Shown piece by piece: positions 1 through 9,735 of a stretch of 64,000 nucleotides of DNA. The stretch's first letter is position 1. Every line of letters begins with the position of its first letter. This DNA is from an uncultured Bacteroides sp. (GTDB taxonomy: Bacteria > Bacteroidota > Bacteroidia > Bacteroidales > Bacteroidaceae). The stretch is from positions 39,613 to 103,612 of the forward strand of contig UQTJ01000009.1 in the NCBI GenBank assembly GCA_900544075.1, given 5' to 3'. Both the position numbers and the translations under genes were made by a program. The notes beneath the pieces were generated by a model. The model was not told where the DNA came from. It ran no database searches and saw only the letters and a program-made list of their open reading frames with translations.

Positions 1-567
1 GGATATAGCTTTTAAAGTTATATGCCCATTGTGTCCTGGATTTATTATTTCAACTGAAAATCCATAAGAAATTAAAAGTTCCTTGCAATCATCAATTGAC
101 AAATCATCAGAAAAACCTAAATTATCCCAAATATTAAGTTTATCGAGATTACTTTCCAATATTAACATGTATACGTTGAACGCCTTTCTAGTCCTTTTTG
201 TCATCTTGAACATGCAATTCTTACCATATGCTACAGCTTTAGAGCCGTGCCATTCTGGCTCTAGGCCTAAAGATTTTGCGTCTGAGAAAGTTGTTTTGCC
301 TAATGTTACACCATCTACAGGGAAGAAATCATTAAGAGATAATTTTGTAGAATCTTCCTGACTTGATACATAAAATCCATTATTATCCTCATTTTGCATC
401 GGAAATTTCCAACCGCATCTCGGACAAAATTTAGCCTCTATAGGTACATTAGGATATTGACAATTGGAATTCCCACAAACTTTTGTCTGTGTTTTAAGTG
501 ATTTCCCTGTATATGGACATAATAGAAAATCGTCAGGATGTACCTGACCACAATGCGGACATCTCAT
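1..567 (-). CDS. Zinc-ribbon protein, partial (3' end outside window)
   Basis: The reading frame is open from an ATG at 567 down to base 1, so at least 189 residues are present and the C-terminus is missing. The first ~60 residues are a double zinc ribbon of the type repeated through this island: MRCPHCGQVHPDD, then a CP..G element, then a C-x4-C and an EAKFCPRCG motif. The remainder (residues ~65-189) is not a DUF285 repeat. It reads as a mixed alpha/beta globular domain that I do not recognise. There is no signal peptide, so the product is probably cytoplasmic. It lies 6 bases after the stop of the upstream acidic protein gene and is therefore the last gene of the operon visible here. The ribbon could bind zinc, partner proteins or nucleic acid; the function is unknown. 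Confidence 0.75.
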   Translation of the reverse strand, partial: MRCPHCGQVHPDDFLLCPYTGKSLKTQTKVCGNSNCQYPNVPIEAKFCPRCGWKFPMQNEDNNGFYVSSQEDSTKLSLNDFFPVDGVTLGKTTFSDAKSLGLEPEWHGSKAVAYGKNCMFKMTKRTRKAFNVYMLILESNLDKLNIWDNLGFSDDLSIDDCKELLISYGFSVEIINPGHNGHITLKAIS

Positions 568-573
568 AATTTA

Positions 574-1080
574 TTATATTTTATCGTACTTAATTCCATT
601 AATTGTAACTGTCCCAGAACCATCAATTCTATAGTAATGGCCATTATGGAGAGCATAACTATGACCATCCTTTGCATACATTTTGAAAGTTTCAGGCACA
701 TCCCCAACAGTCGATGTCAAGGTAACTTTGCCATCCGGTATGTATCCGTCTGAATTGGCATCCGATGGCAATGTATCTCTACCCATAAAAGACGGGCTAT
801 TATGTTCCGGTTCAAACTCTAACGGAGCAGGACTGTCTATGAGTGTATTCTCAGCATCATTAGATAAATCCAACTGTAAATCAGTTCCCTTTTCAAAATC
901 TGATAACAAAAAAGATTCGTCGTTATTATCTACTTCGAAAAAATCATCTGATCCTGAGATATTATCAGCATCAAACTCCAGCAGAGAAGCACCTTCAATA
1001 TTTGTATCATAATCGAATGAATCAGGAACATCCATATCCCCCATATCATTAAAATCAAAATTATCCATAAACATAATCAT
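574..1080 (-). CDS. Small acidic protein of the dynamin/Hsp70 island
   Basis: A 168-residue protein not recognised as a named family. The first ~100 residues are very acidic and low in complexity, with many Asp, Glu, Asn and Ser. The last ~60 residues form a compact Gly/Tyr-rich beta-type tail with an ALHNGHYYRIDGSG motif and the ending INGIKYDKI. There is no signal peptide or membrane segment. Its ATG overlaps the stop of the upstream GrpE-like gene by four bases (ATGA), so the two are probably translationally coupled. The acidic body with a folded tail would suit an adaptor, a substrate of the neighbouring chaperone, or a target of the C39-like protein at the operon start; these are inferences. 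Confidence 0.65.
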   Translation of the reverse strand: MIMFMDNFDFNDMGDMDVPDSFDYDTNIEGASLLEFDADNISGSDDFFEVDNNDESFLLSDFEKGTDLQLDLSNDAENTLIDSPAPLEFEPEHNSPSFMGRDTLPSDANSDGYIPDGKVTLTSTVGDVPETFKMYAKDGHSYALHNGHYYRIDGSGTVTINGIKYDKI

Positions 1081-1712
1081 TTCTGTTTTAGTTTAACAAC
1101 AGCTCTAAGATATACTTTTTCTCCCAAACAAATGCCAGGATATATTGTTTTTTCTATAGAGCATCCTTCCTCTGGCATTTCTATCACCTCTATAGGTTTA
1201 TGCCTTAACCAATCCAGAGTTTCTTCGTCCTTAATGACAGACACTCCAGATAATTTAAGTTTTTCTATAAGTTTAGTCCTTACAAACTCCCATACTTTAT
1301 CTCCGGGTTGAGCAGACAAAGCTTTTTCTTTGTCATCAAAATAATCAATGGCATTGCATATATTCTGAAGCAAAGAATCGGCATCGATGTTCAAATCATC
1401 TGTGTGATTGTGAAATACGGTTGTGTGTTGTTCTTGAGAAGAATCTTCCTTTTCGCAAGTTTCCTGACTGCTTTCCTCATCTATTTTCAAAGGAGGAAGC
1501 ATCTCTGATTGCTCAGTCGGCATAATCATGTCGTCCTTAGTTTCCTCAAGTTCTCCACAATCTGTATCTTTTATATCAGGAACCGTTAATGATTCCATAT
1601 CATCATATTGTCCATCGTTATTTAGCAACTCATTCTTTTTACTACTACTCAATGCGTTATATACCGTATTGAAAAAATTTTTTATTATGTTCATAAGCCT
1701 ATATCTTATCAA
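1077..1712 (-). CDS. GrpE-like protein (putative Hsp70 nucleotide-exchange factor)
   Basis: A 211-residue protein. Residues ~1-110 are acidic and probably disordered. Residues ~145-211 resemble the beta domain of GrpE: an LKLSGVSVI segment, then a RHKPIEVI segment, an I....PG..LGEKV turn and a terminal YLRAVVKLKQ strand, matching GrpE's FGVEVI / HQAIAMV / KGYTLNGR / RAAMVTV order. GrpE opens Hsp70 to release ADP, and an Hsp70 ATPase domain is encoded two genes upstream, so the call fits the context. The long GrpE coiled coil is not evident, so this would be a divergent or minimal form. An internal ATG at 1694 begins four bases after the upstream stop and may be the true start; the ATG at 1712 overlaps the upstream gene by 14 bases. 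Confidence 0.55.
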   Translation of the reverse strand: MIRYRLMNIIKNFFNTVYNALSSSKKNELLNNDGQYDDMESLTVPDIKDTDCGELEETKDDMIMPTEQSEMLPPLKIDEESSQETCEKEDSSQEQHTTVFHNHTDDLNIDADSLLQNICNAIDYFDDKEKALSAQPGDKVWEFVRTKLIEKLKLSGVSVIKDEETLDWLRHKPIEVIEMPEEGCSIEKTIYPGICLGEKVYLRAVVKLKQK

Positions 1713-3384
1713 TTAAACGATCATAAAAATCTAAAGCCAGTTCGATAATCTTTTTTCTAACCAGTCCTTTACTGTCTGTACTGCAAAATTCACGTTTCAT
1801 AGCCCATGCAATTTTTTGCTGGCATATATCATCACGAGTCAAGATACCAATATCCGTTTTGTTCCTGCCGAATATGGTCTCAAGTTGTTTGATTTCATCT
1901 TCTTTAAACAAGTCCCGATTCTGTTGCAAGAGCAGAAGTCCCTCCGACTTCTCATTTGATTCAGTAAGTTGTGCAATACCGTTTTCAATATCCAGAATCA
2001 AAGTTTCCACCCTACTAATCTGTGATTTATACTCTTGTTCTGTCCATATACTATTCTTCACGAAATGATGCAACAGCGACTTAAACTCTGTTCCGTCCAA
2101 CTTATTTCTATAGAAATCAAATGTCAAGTTGTCTATCTCTTGTAGTATCCTTTCTTTATATGGCGCGTTTTTTCTCAATAGAGGAATCTTTATTTCCAGA
2201 ATACTTGCAATAATAGAGTGTACTTTTTGTAAAGAGGAGTAGCAACGCATAATCCTTGAGCGATTGAAAAACTGCTGTTGCAGAATCTGATTCAGCGCAT
2301 CCATTCCTGCATATTTCTTAAGATGTGCGACAGCATCCGTAATGCTATGATGATACAATTCATAAGCAATTACCTTAAACACGGTAAAAGGTATTCCTTC
2401 TCTCAGTCGTTTACGTACATCTAAAGACAGCCCTATACACTCATAATATGACTCCAATTCATCCGGTTCTATTTTCTTCTCGAATGCAACAGAACTTATA
2501 AGCAGGGAATCACAGTAATCCTTATCTTTTATCTGTCTGATTGCAGATTGTATTTCCATTAACCGGCCATTCTGCAAAAGTTCTTCTACTTTTTGATGCA
2601 ATAGTACAGATACCGGATGTATGGAATGAAGTCGGTCATTGAGCCTTTCCGAATAGGTTGTGCATCTCCTTTTCCATTGATTGCATTCTTCCTCCAATGT
2701 AACCCCTTCTTTCCCTTCCCATTCATCGTCTATTTTGGACATGATTCCTATAAAATTAAAAGGGTTGGTCGCATCAGTAAACTTATTTACCACATCTTCA
2801 TCCCCCATTTTTTGAACATGCCCGACAAGAACAATAACAGCATCGGCACGTTGCTTTATATTGTTGGATTTCTGTATATTCTGCTGGGAAAGATAGTCTG
2901 AAAGTCTATCACTGTGTTCTTTCACCACAGAATTTGTTCCCGGTGTATCAACAATAGTTATGTGTTCCAGCAACTCATTCGGAAGAAAATATTCCAAATG
3001 GTCAATGTTTGCTGCACGCTCCAACACATCTTGTGTGTTTCCCTGAAGAGAATCAAGGAACTGTCGCGTTTGCCATTCTTCACGGCCATCATTCCATACT
3101 ACCTTTATCGGTTTATCGGGATCTTTAACCACTCCATACCTGAAATAGTTGATTGTTGCAGTCGCTTCTGTAACATCTACCACCGCAAGATCTTCTCCAA
3201 GCAAGGCATTGATAAAAGAACTTTTCCCGGCCTTCACCTGCCCCACTACCGCCAGTTCGCAAGGCTGGTCAATATTCAACAATACCCGTTCAATTTCAGC
3301 CTCGTATTCTGAACGCCAAGGACTATTCAAAATATAATCCTTGACTTTTGTCAGAATTCGTCTAGTTGTTTCAATAATATCCAT
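1699..3384 (-). CDS. Dynamin-like GTPase (second of the island)
   Basis: A 561-residue large GTPase. The G1 P-loop is GQVKAGKSS at residues 48-56. A G2 threonine region follows near 74, then G3 DTPG at 146-149 and a G4 variant SKID at 216-219. The remaining ~340 residues are largely helical, as in bacterial dynamin-like proteins and the LeoA/CrfC group. No clear membrane helix is seen, so membrane contact would be through the helical tip or through its partner. It sits 18 bases downstream of the Hsp70-like gene and overlaps the GrpE-like gene. Bacterial dynamins commonly occur as adjacent unequal pairs that act together; the partner here is the gene at 4652-6559. Expected role: GTP-driven membrane remodelling. 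Ligand and cargo are unknown. Confidence 0.85.
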   Translation of the reverse strand: MDIIETTRRILTKVKDYILNSPWRSEYEAEIERVLLNIDQPCELAVVGQVKAGKSSFINALLGEDLAVVDVTEATATINYFRYGVVKDPDKPIKVVWNDGREEWQTRQFLDSLQGNTQDVLERAANIDHLEYFLPNELLEHITIVDTPGTNSVVKEHSDRLSDYLSQQNIQKSNNIKQRADAVIVLVGHVQKMGDEDVVNKFTDATNPFNFIGIMSKIDDEWEGKEGVTLEEECNQWKRRCTTYSERLNDRLHSIHPVSVLLHQKVEELLQNGRLMEIQSAIRQIKDKDYCDSLLISSVAFEKKIEPDELESYYECIGLSLDVRKRLREGIPFTVFKVIAYELYHHSITDAVAHLKKYAGMDALNQILQQQFFNRSRIMRCYSSLQKVHSIIASILEIKIPLLRKNAPYKERILQEIDNLTFDFYRNKLDGTEFKSLLHHFVKNSIWTEQEYKSQISRVETLILDIENGIAQLTESNEKSEGLLLLQQNRDLFKEDEIKQLETIFGRNKTDIGILTRDDICQQKIAWAMKREFCSTDSKGLVRKKIIELALDFYDRLIDKI

Positions 3385-3402
3385 GATTTTATTAGCTTAA
3401 TA

Positions 3403-4647
3403 TTACTCATACATTTCTTCGCATCGTATATCATAAAAATGATTTGGAGTGCCGCAGTCAGGACAAAACTTGATAGTACTATTTAATTCACGACCATCTC
3501 TCTCACAATAGCATTTTATTGGCATTACTCCATACTCAACAAACAAAGCTGCTCCATTGGCAACAGCAACATCTTGTGTCTCTATAAACTCTGGTGTTAT
3601 CATGAATTCATTTTCAATCAATGTCTTTACCCTGGAAATGTTACTTGACCCACCAATAAGGACTACTTTATTGACATTTACCTTATTATCGATAATACGC
3701 TGTTTCATCTGACGCAGTAAATTTGAAGCCTTCTCCATAGTAGGATTAATCAATGCTTCCCATTTATCTCTTGTAACCTCCATTCCCAAGAACTCATTTC
3801 CAGCCATTACATCCAGTCTTAACGGAATGTTGATATCATCACGAAAATGATCTGACAATAGTTCTTTATTATCTTTACAGTCTGTTTTCAGAAAAGTAAT
3901 GTCGATAGCAGTCTCGTCATTACAAATATGATGTCCTCTTTCTGACAGACAAAGTTTATCCCATTCCTGATAGATTTGCCGGTCAATATTCTCTCCACCA
4001 CAATTATCATCACCACAGGGCTGTATGGAACAAAGGAAACCACTATATCTTTCTTCTACAAATGATAAATCTAATGTTCCACCGCCAAAGTCAAATATAA
4101 GAATATTACCTTCCTCTTCCTTAAAAAAAGAGTCTTTTCTTTTTTGAATATAGTTTACATAACCCATTGCAGCAGCCAGAGGTTCTTTCAGCATAACCAC
4201 CTTTTTAAAGCCTGCCATGGCAGCCGCTTGCGTAAGAAGTTCTTTTTTGGTATGATCAAATACAACAGGATATGTAATACAAACATCTGTCACTTCTTCC
4301 TGATTAAAGACACGAAGTTCTACATTTCTTTTTATGTATTTGAAGAAATCGCAAATTGCCTTTACATAAGTTATATCAGGATTGGGAGTTGGCCGTCCGT
4401 GTCTGCTTAAATTTCGCTTCAAATCTTTGGCAATCCACAAGCAGTTTTGCGGAAATTGCCGTGCTATCTGATATTGGTTATATGCCCGCTGACCGACAGC
4501 CATCGGCTCATTCTGCCCCTCTCTGTAATATACAACGGTAGGTATCTTCACACTTCCATCTATTGCTATGGCACGTGCCTCTCCTTTATCATCAACATAA
4601 GCAACTTTGGAAACAGTCGTTCCGAAATCTATTCCTATTTTGGCCAT
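3403..4647 (-). CDS. Hsp70-type ATPase domain fused to a C-terminal zinc ribbon
   Basis: A 414-residue actin-fold ATPase. The phosphate-1 motif IGIDFGTT is at residues 4-11, the phosphate-2 motif IFDFGGGT at 184-191, and the adenosine motif VVLIGGSS lies around residue 325. Canonical DnaK is about 640 residues with a substrate-binding domain. Here that domain is absent and the chain ends in a short zinc ribbon (CYC at 379-381 and CPDC at 395-398). ATP binding and hydrolysis are therefore expected, but peptide binding by the usual domain is not. The ribbon resembles those at the N-termini of neighbouring island proteins and could be the docking element of a shared complex. It is placed between two dynamin genes, with spacings of 4 and 18 bases, in the same operon. 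Confidence 0.88.
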   Translation of the reverse strand: MAKIGIDFGTTVSKVAYVDDKGEARAIAIDGSVKIPTVVYYREGQNEPMAVGQRAYNQYQIARQFPQNCLWIAKDLKRNLSRHGRPTPNPDITYVKAICDFFKYIKRNVELRVFNQEEVTDVCITYPVVFDHTKKELLTQAAAMAGFKKVVMLKEPLAAAMGYVNYIQKRKDSFFKEEEGNILIFDFGGGTLDLSFVEERYSGFLCSIQPCGDDNCGGENIDRQIYQEWDKLCLSERGHHICNDETAIDITFLKTDCKDNKELLSDHFRDDINIPLRLDVMAGNEFLGMEVTRDKWEALINPTMEKASNLLRQMKQRIIDNKVNVNKVVLIGGSSNISRVKTLIENEFMITPEFIETQDVAVANGAALFVEYGVMPIKCYCERDGRELNSTIKFCPDCGTPNHFYDIRCEEMYE

Positions 4648-4651
4648 AATT

Positions 4652-6559
4652 CTAATCGTTTAATATCTGTACAATTTCTTTGCGGATAGTTATAAGCTCA
4701 CGCAAATGTTCAGTTTCTTTATTCCATTTTCCTTGAACTTCCAACCATTTATTCTTTTCTTGTTGTTTCGTTTGCATATCCATCTGACAACGTCGGGTAA
4801 GTTCGTCAAGTTCCTCCTGAATTTGTCTTTTTCTACTGTCAATCATATCATCAATGGCTGAAGTTGCTGAATTCAAAAGATTATTGGCAAAGTTTCCGAC
4901 TTTAGAGAAGCGACTACCTCCAGGAACATCAAGAAGATCGGACCTCATTTTCGTAATCATATTTGATATTTCCTTTTTCACGGAAGACTTGATAAAATCT
5001 ATATTTGCCGTTTTTCCTGTTGCAGTTCCTCCTAATGCAGCCCCCAAACCAGCTCCGACAGCTGTACCTATAGGACCAAAAAATGAACCAAGAAATCCAC
5101 CAATTGCACTACCCATACTCAGTCCCATAAATCCTCTTGTAAAGACATTTACTTTTTCACTTTTTGTCATTTGAGGTGCATTCAAAGAATAAGAACCATT
5201 GAAACCCTCACAATAAACATGATCCATAGTTACATTTATTTCACTCAGGCAAGCATACACCTGTGTCTGGAGATCCTCGGAAATGCAATCCCATTGAGCG
5301 GCAACATCATTGGATATAGCCTGAGGCAATGAGCTACATAATTTTGTGGCATCATCAGAAGAACTTATATTGTCAATGCTCGATAAGGCAATATTCCAGA
5401 CTTCGCCTGTTTGAGAAAATATCTGGTTAACGCGATTTGAAGCGGAATTACAGATAGCACTTACCTCACGTACAATTTCATTTCGTTTTCGTCCAATCTC
5501 CCCGCTGTCTTCCTTAAAGTTCTCTTGCAAACGCTTTTTTCCTTCTTCCAGTCTCTGTTGAATATTTTTCTGGTCATCCATACAAGATTGAAGCATATCG
5601 GACACTAGTTTATTGACTTTATTTACATAATTGACAGAAACGGACAAGGCATTATCTGTACGCAAGAGTCCTACCGCACGATATATGGTACGCATAAGCA
5701 GATTTTCCACATCATTATAACCGCTTTGGTGGTATGATGCCATTCCCAGAATTTTGTTTCCTGCAGTTCTGGCTTTCATCAAATTAGTAGAAGAAATTGG
5801 ATATATACGAGGTGCTTTCAGATTTCTCTTTGAATAGATTTCTCTCAGAATCTCCTCGTTGCGTGTAATAATTTTGTTTCGCACTTCTTCCTCATATCGG
5901 TCTGTCTTTGTTATTACAAATAATATATACGGAGTAATATCAAGAATCCTGTTGATAAAAATCAGTTCTTGTTCAACTATCGGATTGGCATAGTCTAAAA
6001 CAAAGACCACAGCAGCAGCTTTACTGATATAATTTTGGGTTATCTTCTCATGACTTTTATACAAAGAGCCTAATCCCGGGGTATCCACAATATTTACCCC
6101 TTCAGGCAGAAAACCAACAGGCAAAGAAACCTGAATATATGAAATAGACTTTCCACCCAACTCCTGCGTTCCGTTGATGTTGGCATCAACTTGTGAACCA
6201 TATTTGGATAATTCCTCTCGTGAAATAACCTTTTCTGTTTTATCTGTAAAAACAAGTTTGTATGATTCCGTCTGACTATTGCTTATACGGAACACTTGCG
6301 ATGTGGCAATATCGCTATCTACGGGAAGTAAATTCTGTCCAATTATGGCATTGATAAGTGAACTTTTTCCTTTTTTCACTTCACCACAAACTACCACATT
6401 ATACTCTTTATCATTCAATATTTCTTTTGCAATGTCAAAATCCATATCTGTTTTTGGAATCTGTTTTTCTTCATTAGCCAGATTTTCTATTTTCTTCATT
6501 GCATTACTCAAACCTGTTTGAAGGCTTGTAATTTTTTGATTTAATTCGTTCTGGTTCAT
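4652..6559 (-). CDS. Dynamin-like GTPase with glycine-zipper membrane segment
   Basis: A 635-residue large GTPase. G1 GEVKKGKSS is at residues 59-67, G2 threonine near 86, G3 DTPG at 159-162 and G4 TKTD at 217-220. The helical stalk follows and then, at ~475-515, a hydrophobic Gly/Ala-rich stretch (GSAIGGFLGS, GTAVGAGLGAALGG) typical of glycine zippers that insert into membranes in dynamin-like proteins. The C-terminal ~110 residues are a charged coiled coil. The protein is therefore the likely membrane-anchoring member of the dynamin pair. The start codon at 6559 is preceded by 11 bases from the stop of the zinc-ribbon gene upstream, and the Hsp70-like gene begins 4 bases after its stop, so the order is tightly operonic. 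Confidence 0.87.
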   Translation of the reverse strand: MNQNELNQKITSLQTGLSNAMKKIENLANEEKQIPKTDMDFDIAKEILNDKEYNVVVCGEVKKGKSSLINAIIGQNLLPVDSDIATSQVFRISNSQTESYKLVFTDKTEKVISREELSKYGSQVDANINGTQELGGKSISYIQVSLPVGFLPEGVNIVDTPGLGSLYKSHEKITQNYISKAAAVVFVLDYANPIVEQELIFINRILDITPYILFVITKTDRYEEEVRNKIITRNEEILREIYSKRNLKAPRIYPISSTNLMKARTAGNKILGMASYHQSGYNDVENLLMRTIYRAVGLLRTDNALSVSVNYVNKVNKLVSDMLQSCMDDQKNIQQRLEEGKKRLQENFKEDSGEIGRKRNEIVREVSAICNSASNRVNQIFSQTGEVWNIALSSIDNISSSDDATKLCSSLPQAISNDVAAQWDCISEDLQTQVYACLSEINVTMDHVYCEGFNGSYSLNAPQMTKSEKVNVFTRGFMGLSMGSAIGGFLGSFFGPIGTAVGAGLGAALGGTATGKTANIDFIKSSVKKEISNMITKMRSDLLDVPGGSRFSKVGNFANNLLNSATSAIDDMIDSRKRQIQEELDELTRRCQMDMQTKQQEKNKWLEVQGKWNKETEHLRELITIRKEIVQILND

Positions 6560-6570
6560 TGTGTATTTCT

Positions 6571-8301
6571 TTATTTTAAAATATATGCATTTACATAAGG
6601 AATAGGAATTTGTTCAAATTTGTTGTCCTGCAAATTTAGCAATACTCCTCTTTTTTCATTGTAGCAAAGAGCTTTTTCTGTTTCACTATTTGCTATATCC
6701 AAAATAACAAACCGTTCATTTAATTTTTTCCACGAAATCACATTCATTTCTTTTGGTAATATCAACTCACCTTTGATGTTATATAATTTATAGACTTGTT
6801 TTTGTCCCACCCAAAAGCTCACAGCAATACAATTTGTGGAAATTACATCATGTTCGCCTGCATAATTATTGTCTGTTTGAACGATTGTTAGTTTAAGTTC
6901 TTCATCAATAATACATAATTCTTTCATTTCACAGTCAAAAAACAGAACAATACCATTGTCATATAGACGAGGATTATCAATTCCTTCAGATGCGTGATGT
7001 TCATAAAGAACCTTACCTTCATTATCATATATGGTGATATATTCTCTATCATACATACCAAATCTTTTTAGACTATCAGATGCTCCGATTGGATATTCGT
7101 TTTCATCCATATGATAAATTACTTTTTTATCTGTCCGTCTGATAATCGCTTCTTCATCTTCTATCATAAGATCAGATGAATTACCAAAACCGAATCTGTA
7201 TGCTTTGAGAAATTCATCTAATTCGTCAAAAGATCTTGGCAGCTTTTCTCTACGACATCTTATTTTCTGTTTATCATCTAAATAACAATTACTTATGAAA
7301 CTTCTATCGCTTAAATCATACTCTAAAATTCTATTTTTCCACTTTCGATAAGGATCTCCAATATGAAGAAGCAAATGATTTTCATCCTGATTAGTTATAT
7401 TATAAAAATATGGAGGAATGACTTCTTCACCGTAAAATGATACTAACCCCATTAACCCCATTGTATTTATATGCCTTATTATAATATTAGGATTGTCAGA
7501 ATTTCCATTTGGGAGATATCCACCTTTTGGAAAAGAATGGATTATGTTTTCATCTTTTCCTAAAACGACATAGCTGTCTGGTTGTTCACTGTCATTTGAT
7601 GCCAAGGTGATAGTTTCATTACCAGAAATTGCAAGCAACATAGAATATTTATAACCAGGAATATCCAATTTATCCCCTGTTTTAATATTAATACTTGTAA
7701 ATCCATCATTATAAAATAATGAAATATAATCTCCAACTATATCAAAGCTATATACTTCATATTTTAACCTGAATTGTGAGATTAAAATTAGTCCAATTTG
7801 AGAGTCCTTTTTATATAAAATAGCGGACCTGCTTTGAACAACCAGAATGTATTGTCCATAAATAGATTCTTTTATTTTACATTGATTATTATAAGTACAT
7901 ATTTCAATTAACTTACCAGTATTAGAAATATAGTATGCTTTAGAATTATCGGTAATTATAGGATCAGAAATTGCAGTTCTTTTATCGAAATTTTCTCTGA
8001 TGCATCTATGTTCTTCCCATTTAAAAGGTTTATCATATAACAAATTGCAGTTTTTGTCAATAAATTTAAACTCATCAAAACCACCAGTTTCTAGCATTAT
8101 TACTAAATTACTGATATTATTTGCAGATTTTGTTGATGCTGAAAAAGGATTGCCGCATCTTGGACAAAACTTAGCCTCAACAGGAACATTTTCATATCCG
8201 CACTTCTCACATTTCTTTGTTTGTGATTGTAAAGGTTTCCCTGTTTCAGAACAAAATTTGGAATCGTCAGGATGTTCCTGACCGCAATATGGGCATTTCA
8301 T
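6571..8301 (-). CDS. Zinc-ribbon protein with large beta-rich (propeller-like) domain
   Basis: A 576-residue protein with an N-terminal double zinc ribbon: MKCPYCGQEHPDD, a C....G element, CEKC and CPRCG by residue ~52. Beyond residue ~65 there is a long series of short beta strands carrying repeated patterns such as YDNEGKVLYEHH, YNIKGELILP and YISNTGKLIEIC. These look like WG-repeat or propeller blades (hydrophobic-Asp/Asn-x-x-Gly-x-hydrophobic). No signal peptide or membrane segment is present. The gene follows the decayed DUF285 copy with a 23-base spacer that is shared with other copies in the array, so it is part of the same tandem family but has replaced the DUF285 repeats with another module. 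A sensing or scaffolding role is inferred; no enzyme motif is visible. Confidence 0.75.
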   Translation of the reverse strand: MKCPYCGQEHPDDSKFCSETGKPLQSQTKKCEKCGYENVPVEAKFCPRCGNPFSASTKSANNISNLVIMLETGGFDEFKFIDKNCNLLYDKPFKWEEHRCIRENFDKRTAISDPIITDNSKAYYISNTGKLIEICTYNNQCKIKESIYGQYILVVQSRSAILYKKDSQIGLILISQFRLKYEVYSFDIVGDYISLFYNDGFTSINIKTGDKLDIPGYKYSMLLAISGNETITLASNDSEQPDSYVVLGKDENIIHSFPKGGYLPNGNSDNPNIIIRHINTMGLMGLVSFYGEEVIPPYFYNITNQDENHLLLHIGDPYRKWKNRILEYDLSDRSFISNCYLDDKQKIRCRREKLPRSFDELDEFLKAYRFGFGNSSDLMIEDEEAIIRRTDKKVIYHMDENEYPIGASDSLKRFGMYDREYITIYDNEGKVLYEHHASEGIDNPRLYDNGIVLFFDCEMKELCIIDEELKLTIVQTDNNYAGEHDVISTNCIAVSFWVGQKQVYKLYNIKGELILPKEMNVISWKKLNERFVILDIANSETEKALCYNEKRGVLLNLQDNKFEQIPIPYVNAYILK

Positions 8302-8324
8302 AAATTATTTCATTTTAATGTTTA

Positions 8325-9712
8325 TCAGTCAGTTATTATCTCTGCGTCAATATTATCCGTTTCAAGAGCCTCAGTAATTTTATCTATAGTCTCCTCACTA
8401 CAACCTTTCATAATAATTTTCTTTAAAGATGACAATCTTCAAAAACAGAAAGAGGTCCGTCTTCATTATTAAGTTTTTTAAGGCTACATAAATCGAATCC
8501 ACTAAGATCTAACCATTCTAAAGACTCGCAAAGTTGAAACATACCATAAATATTAGTAACTTTAGAAGTATTAAAATTACTAAGGTCTAATGATTTTAGG
8601 GAACGGCATATAGCGAACATAAAACTCATATCTATTAGATGTGAGGAATCAAAATCACTAAAATCTATTCTAGATATATATTCATAACCATCTATATTAA
8701 AGCCATAACATAGTGTAGGTAAATCTTTTATAAAAATAGTATTATCTCCTTTGTTTAATTTTATCTTTTCATGATATTTGTAGCTATGAATTACAGCTCC
8801 ATCGTCCATGCATGTAATTAAAATTTTATTATCATTAAAAAGTTTTGGACAATTATGAAACATATTAGATGTTTTTTCAACATTAGATAAATCCCAAGTA
8901 TTTGAATCAATTGTACTTAAGGACAAACAGCCCAAAAACATATTACTCATATCTTTTACATTTGATAAATCCCAATCATTAGCATTTAGTTTTTTTAAAG
9001 ATTCACAAACATAAAACATCTGAGCCATGTTAGATACCAGTGATGTATCAAAATAGCTAAGATCAAGTTCTTCCAAAGAGCCACATCCCCGAAACATATT
9101 GCCCATATCTGTAACTTTGGATGTATCAAAACTACTCAAATTCAAAGACACCAAAGAGCTACAACCGCAAAACATTCCACACATATCAGTGACATGAGAT
9201 GTGTCGAAAACACTTAGATTCAATGAATCTAAGGAGCCACACCCTCTAAACATGTTCGCCATTCTGGTAACTTTAGAAGTATCAAAGTTGTCTAAAATTA
9301 TATCTTTAACATAATGTGGTTTGTCCAAATAATTAAAAGAAAAACCATACTGAAGCTCAGGGTACTCGTTTACGCAAATTATATTTTCTCCCTTCTTGAG
9401 CTTTAATTGCTTTTCACGTAAGAAATCATTATTTTCAGTCCAATGTCCTTGACCTATCTGAATTGAACAATCCCTTGAGCAAAAGATTACTATCTGACTT
9501 AAACTTATATCACGCTGTTTATTAAAAAGATTTTCTTCTCTTAAAGAAAACGGTGTCCCACATCTCGGACAAAATTTAGCTTCAATGGGAACATTTGAAT
9601 ATTTGCATGCTGGATTTCCACAAACTTTTGCCTGTGGTGCAAGAGATTGTCCAGATATAGGACAAAATTTAAAATCGTCAGGATGTTCCTGACCGCAATA
9701 TGGGCATTTCAT
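8325..9712 (-). pseudogene. Frameshifted zinc-ribbon/DUF285 repeat protein
   Basis: The intact frame from 9712 gives 429 residues: zinc ribbon, a beta domain, about six DUF285 (BspA-type) repeats of the form FDTS.VT.M..MF.GC.SL, a second beta domain and further repeats. It stops at 8423. The normal family C-terminus (KKIIMKGC ... AEIITD) follows in another frame and ends with TGA at 8325. A one-base deletion near 8428-8433 accounts for the shift, because the intact paralogue at 11179 shows the expected ending. The truncated 429-residue product may still be made and could be functional, as only the final ~35 residues are lost. The spacer to the next gene is 23 bases and matches those of the other copies. 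Confidence 0.75.
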
Positions 9713-9735
9713 AAATTATTTCATTTTAATGTTTA

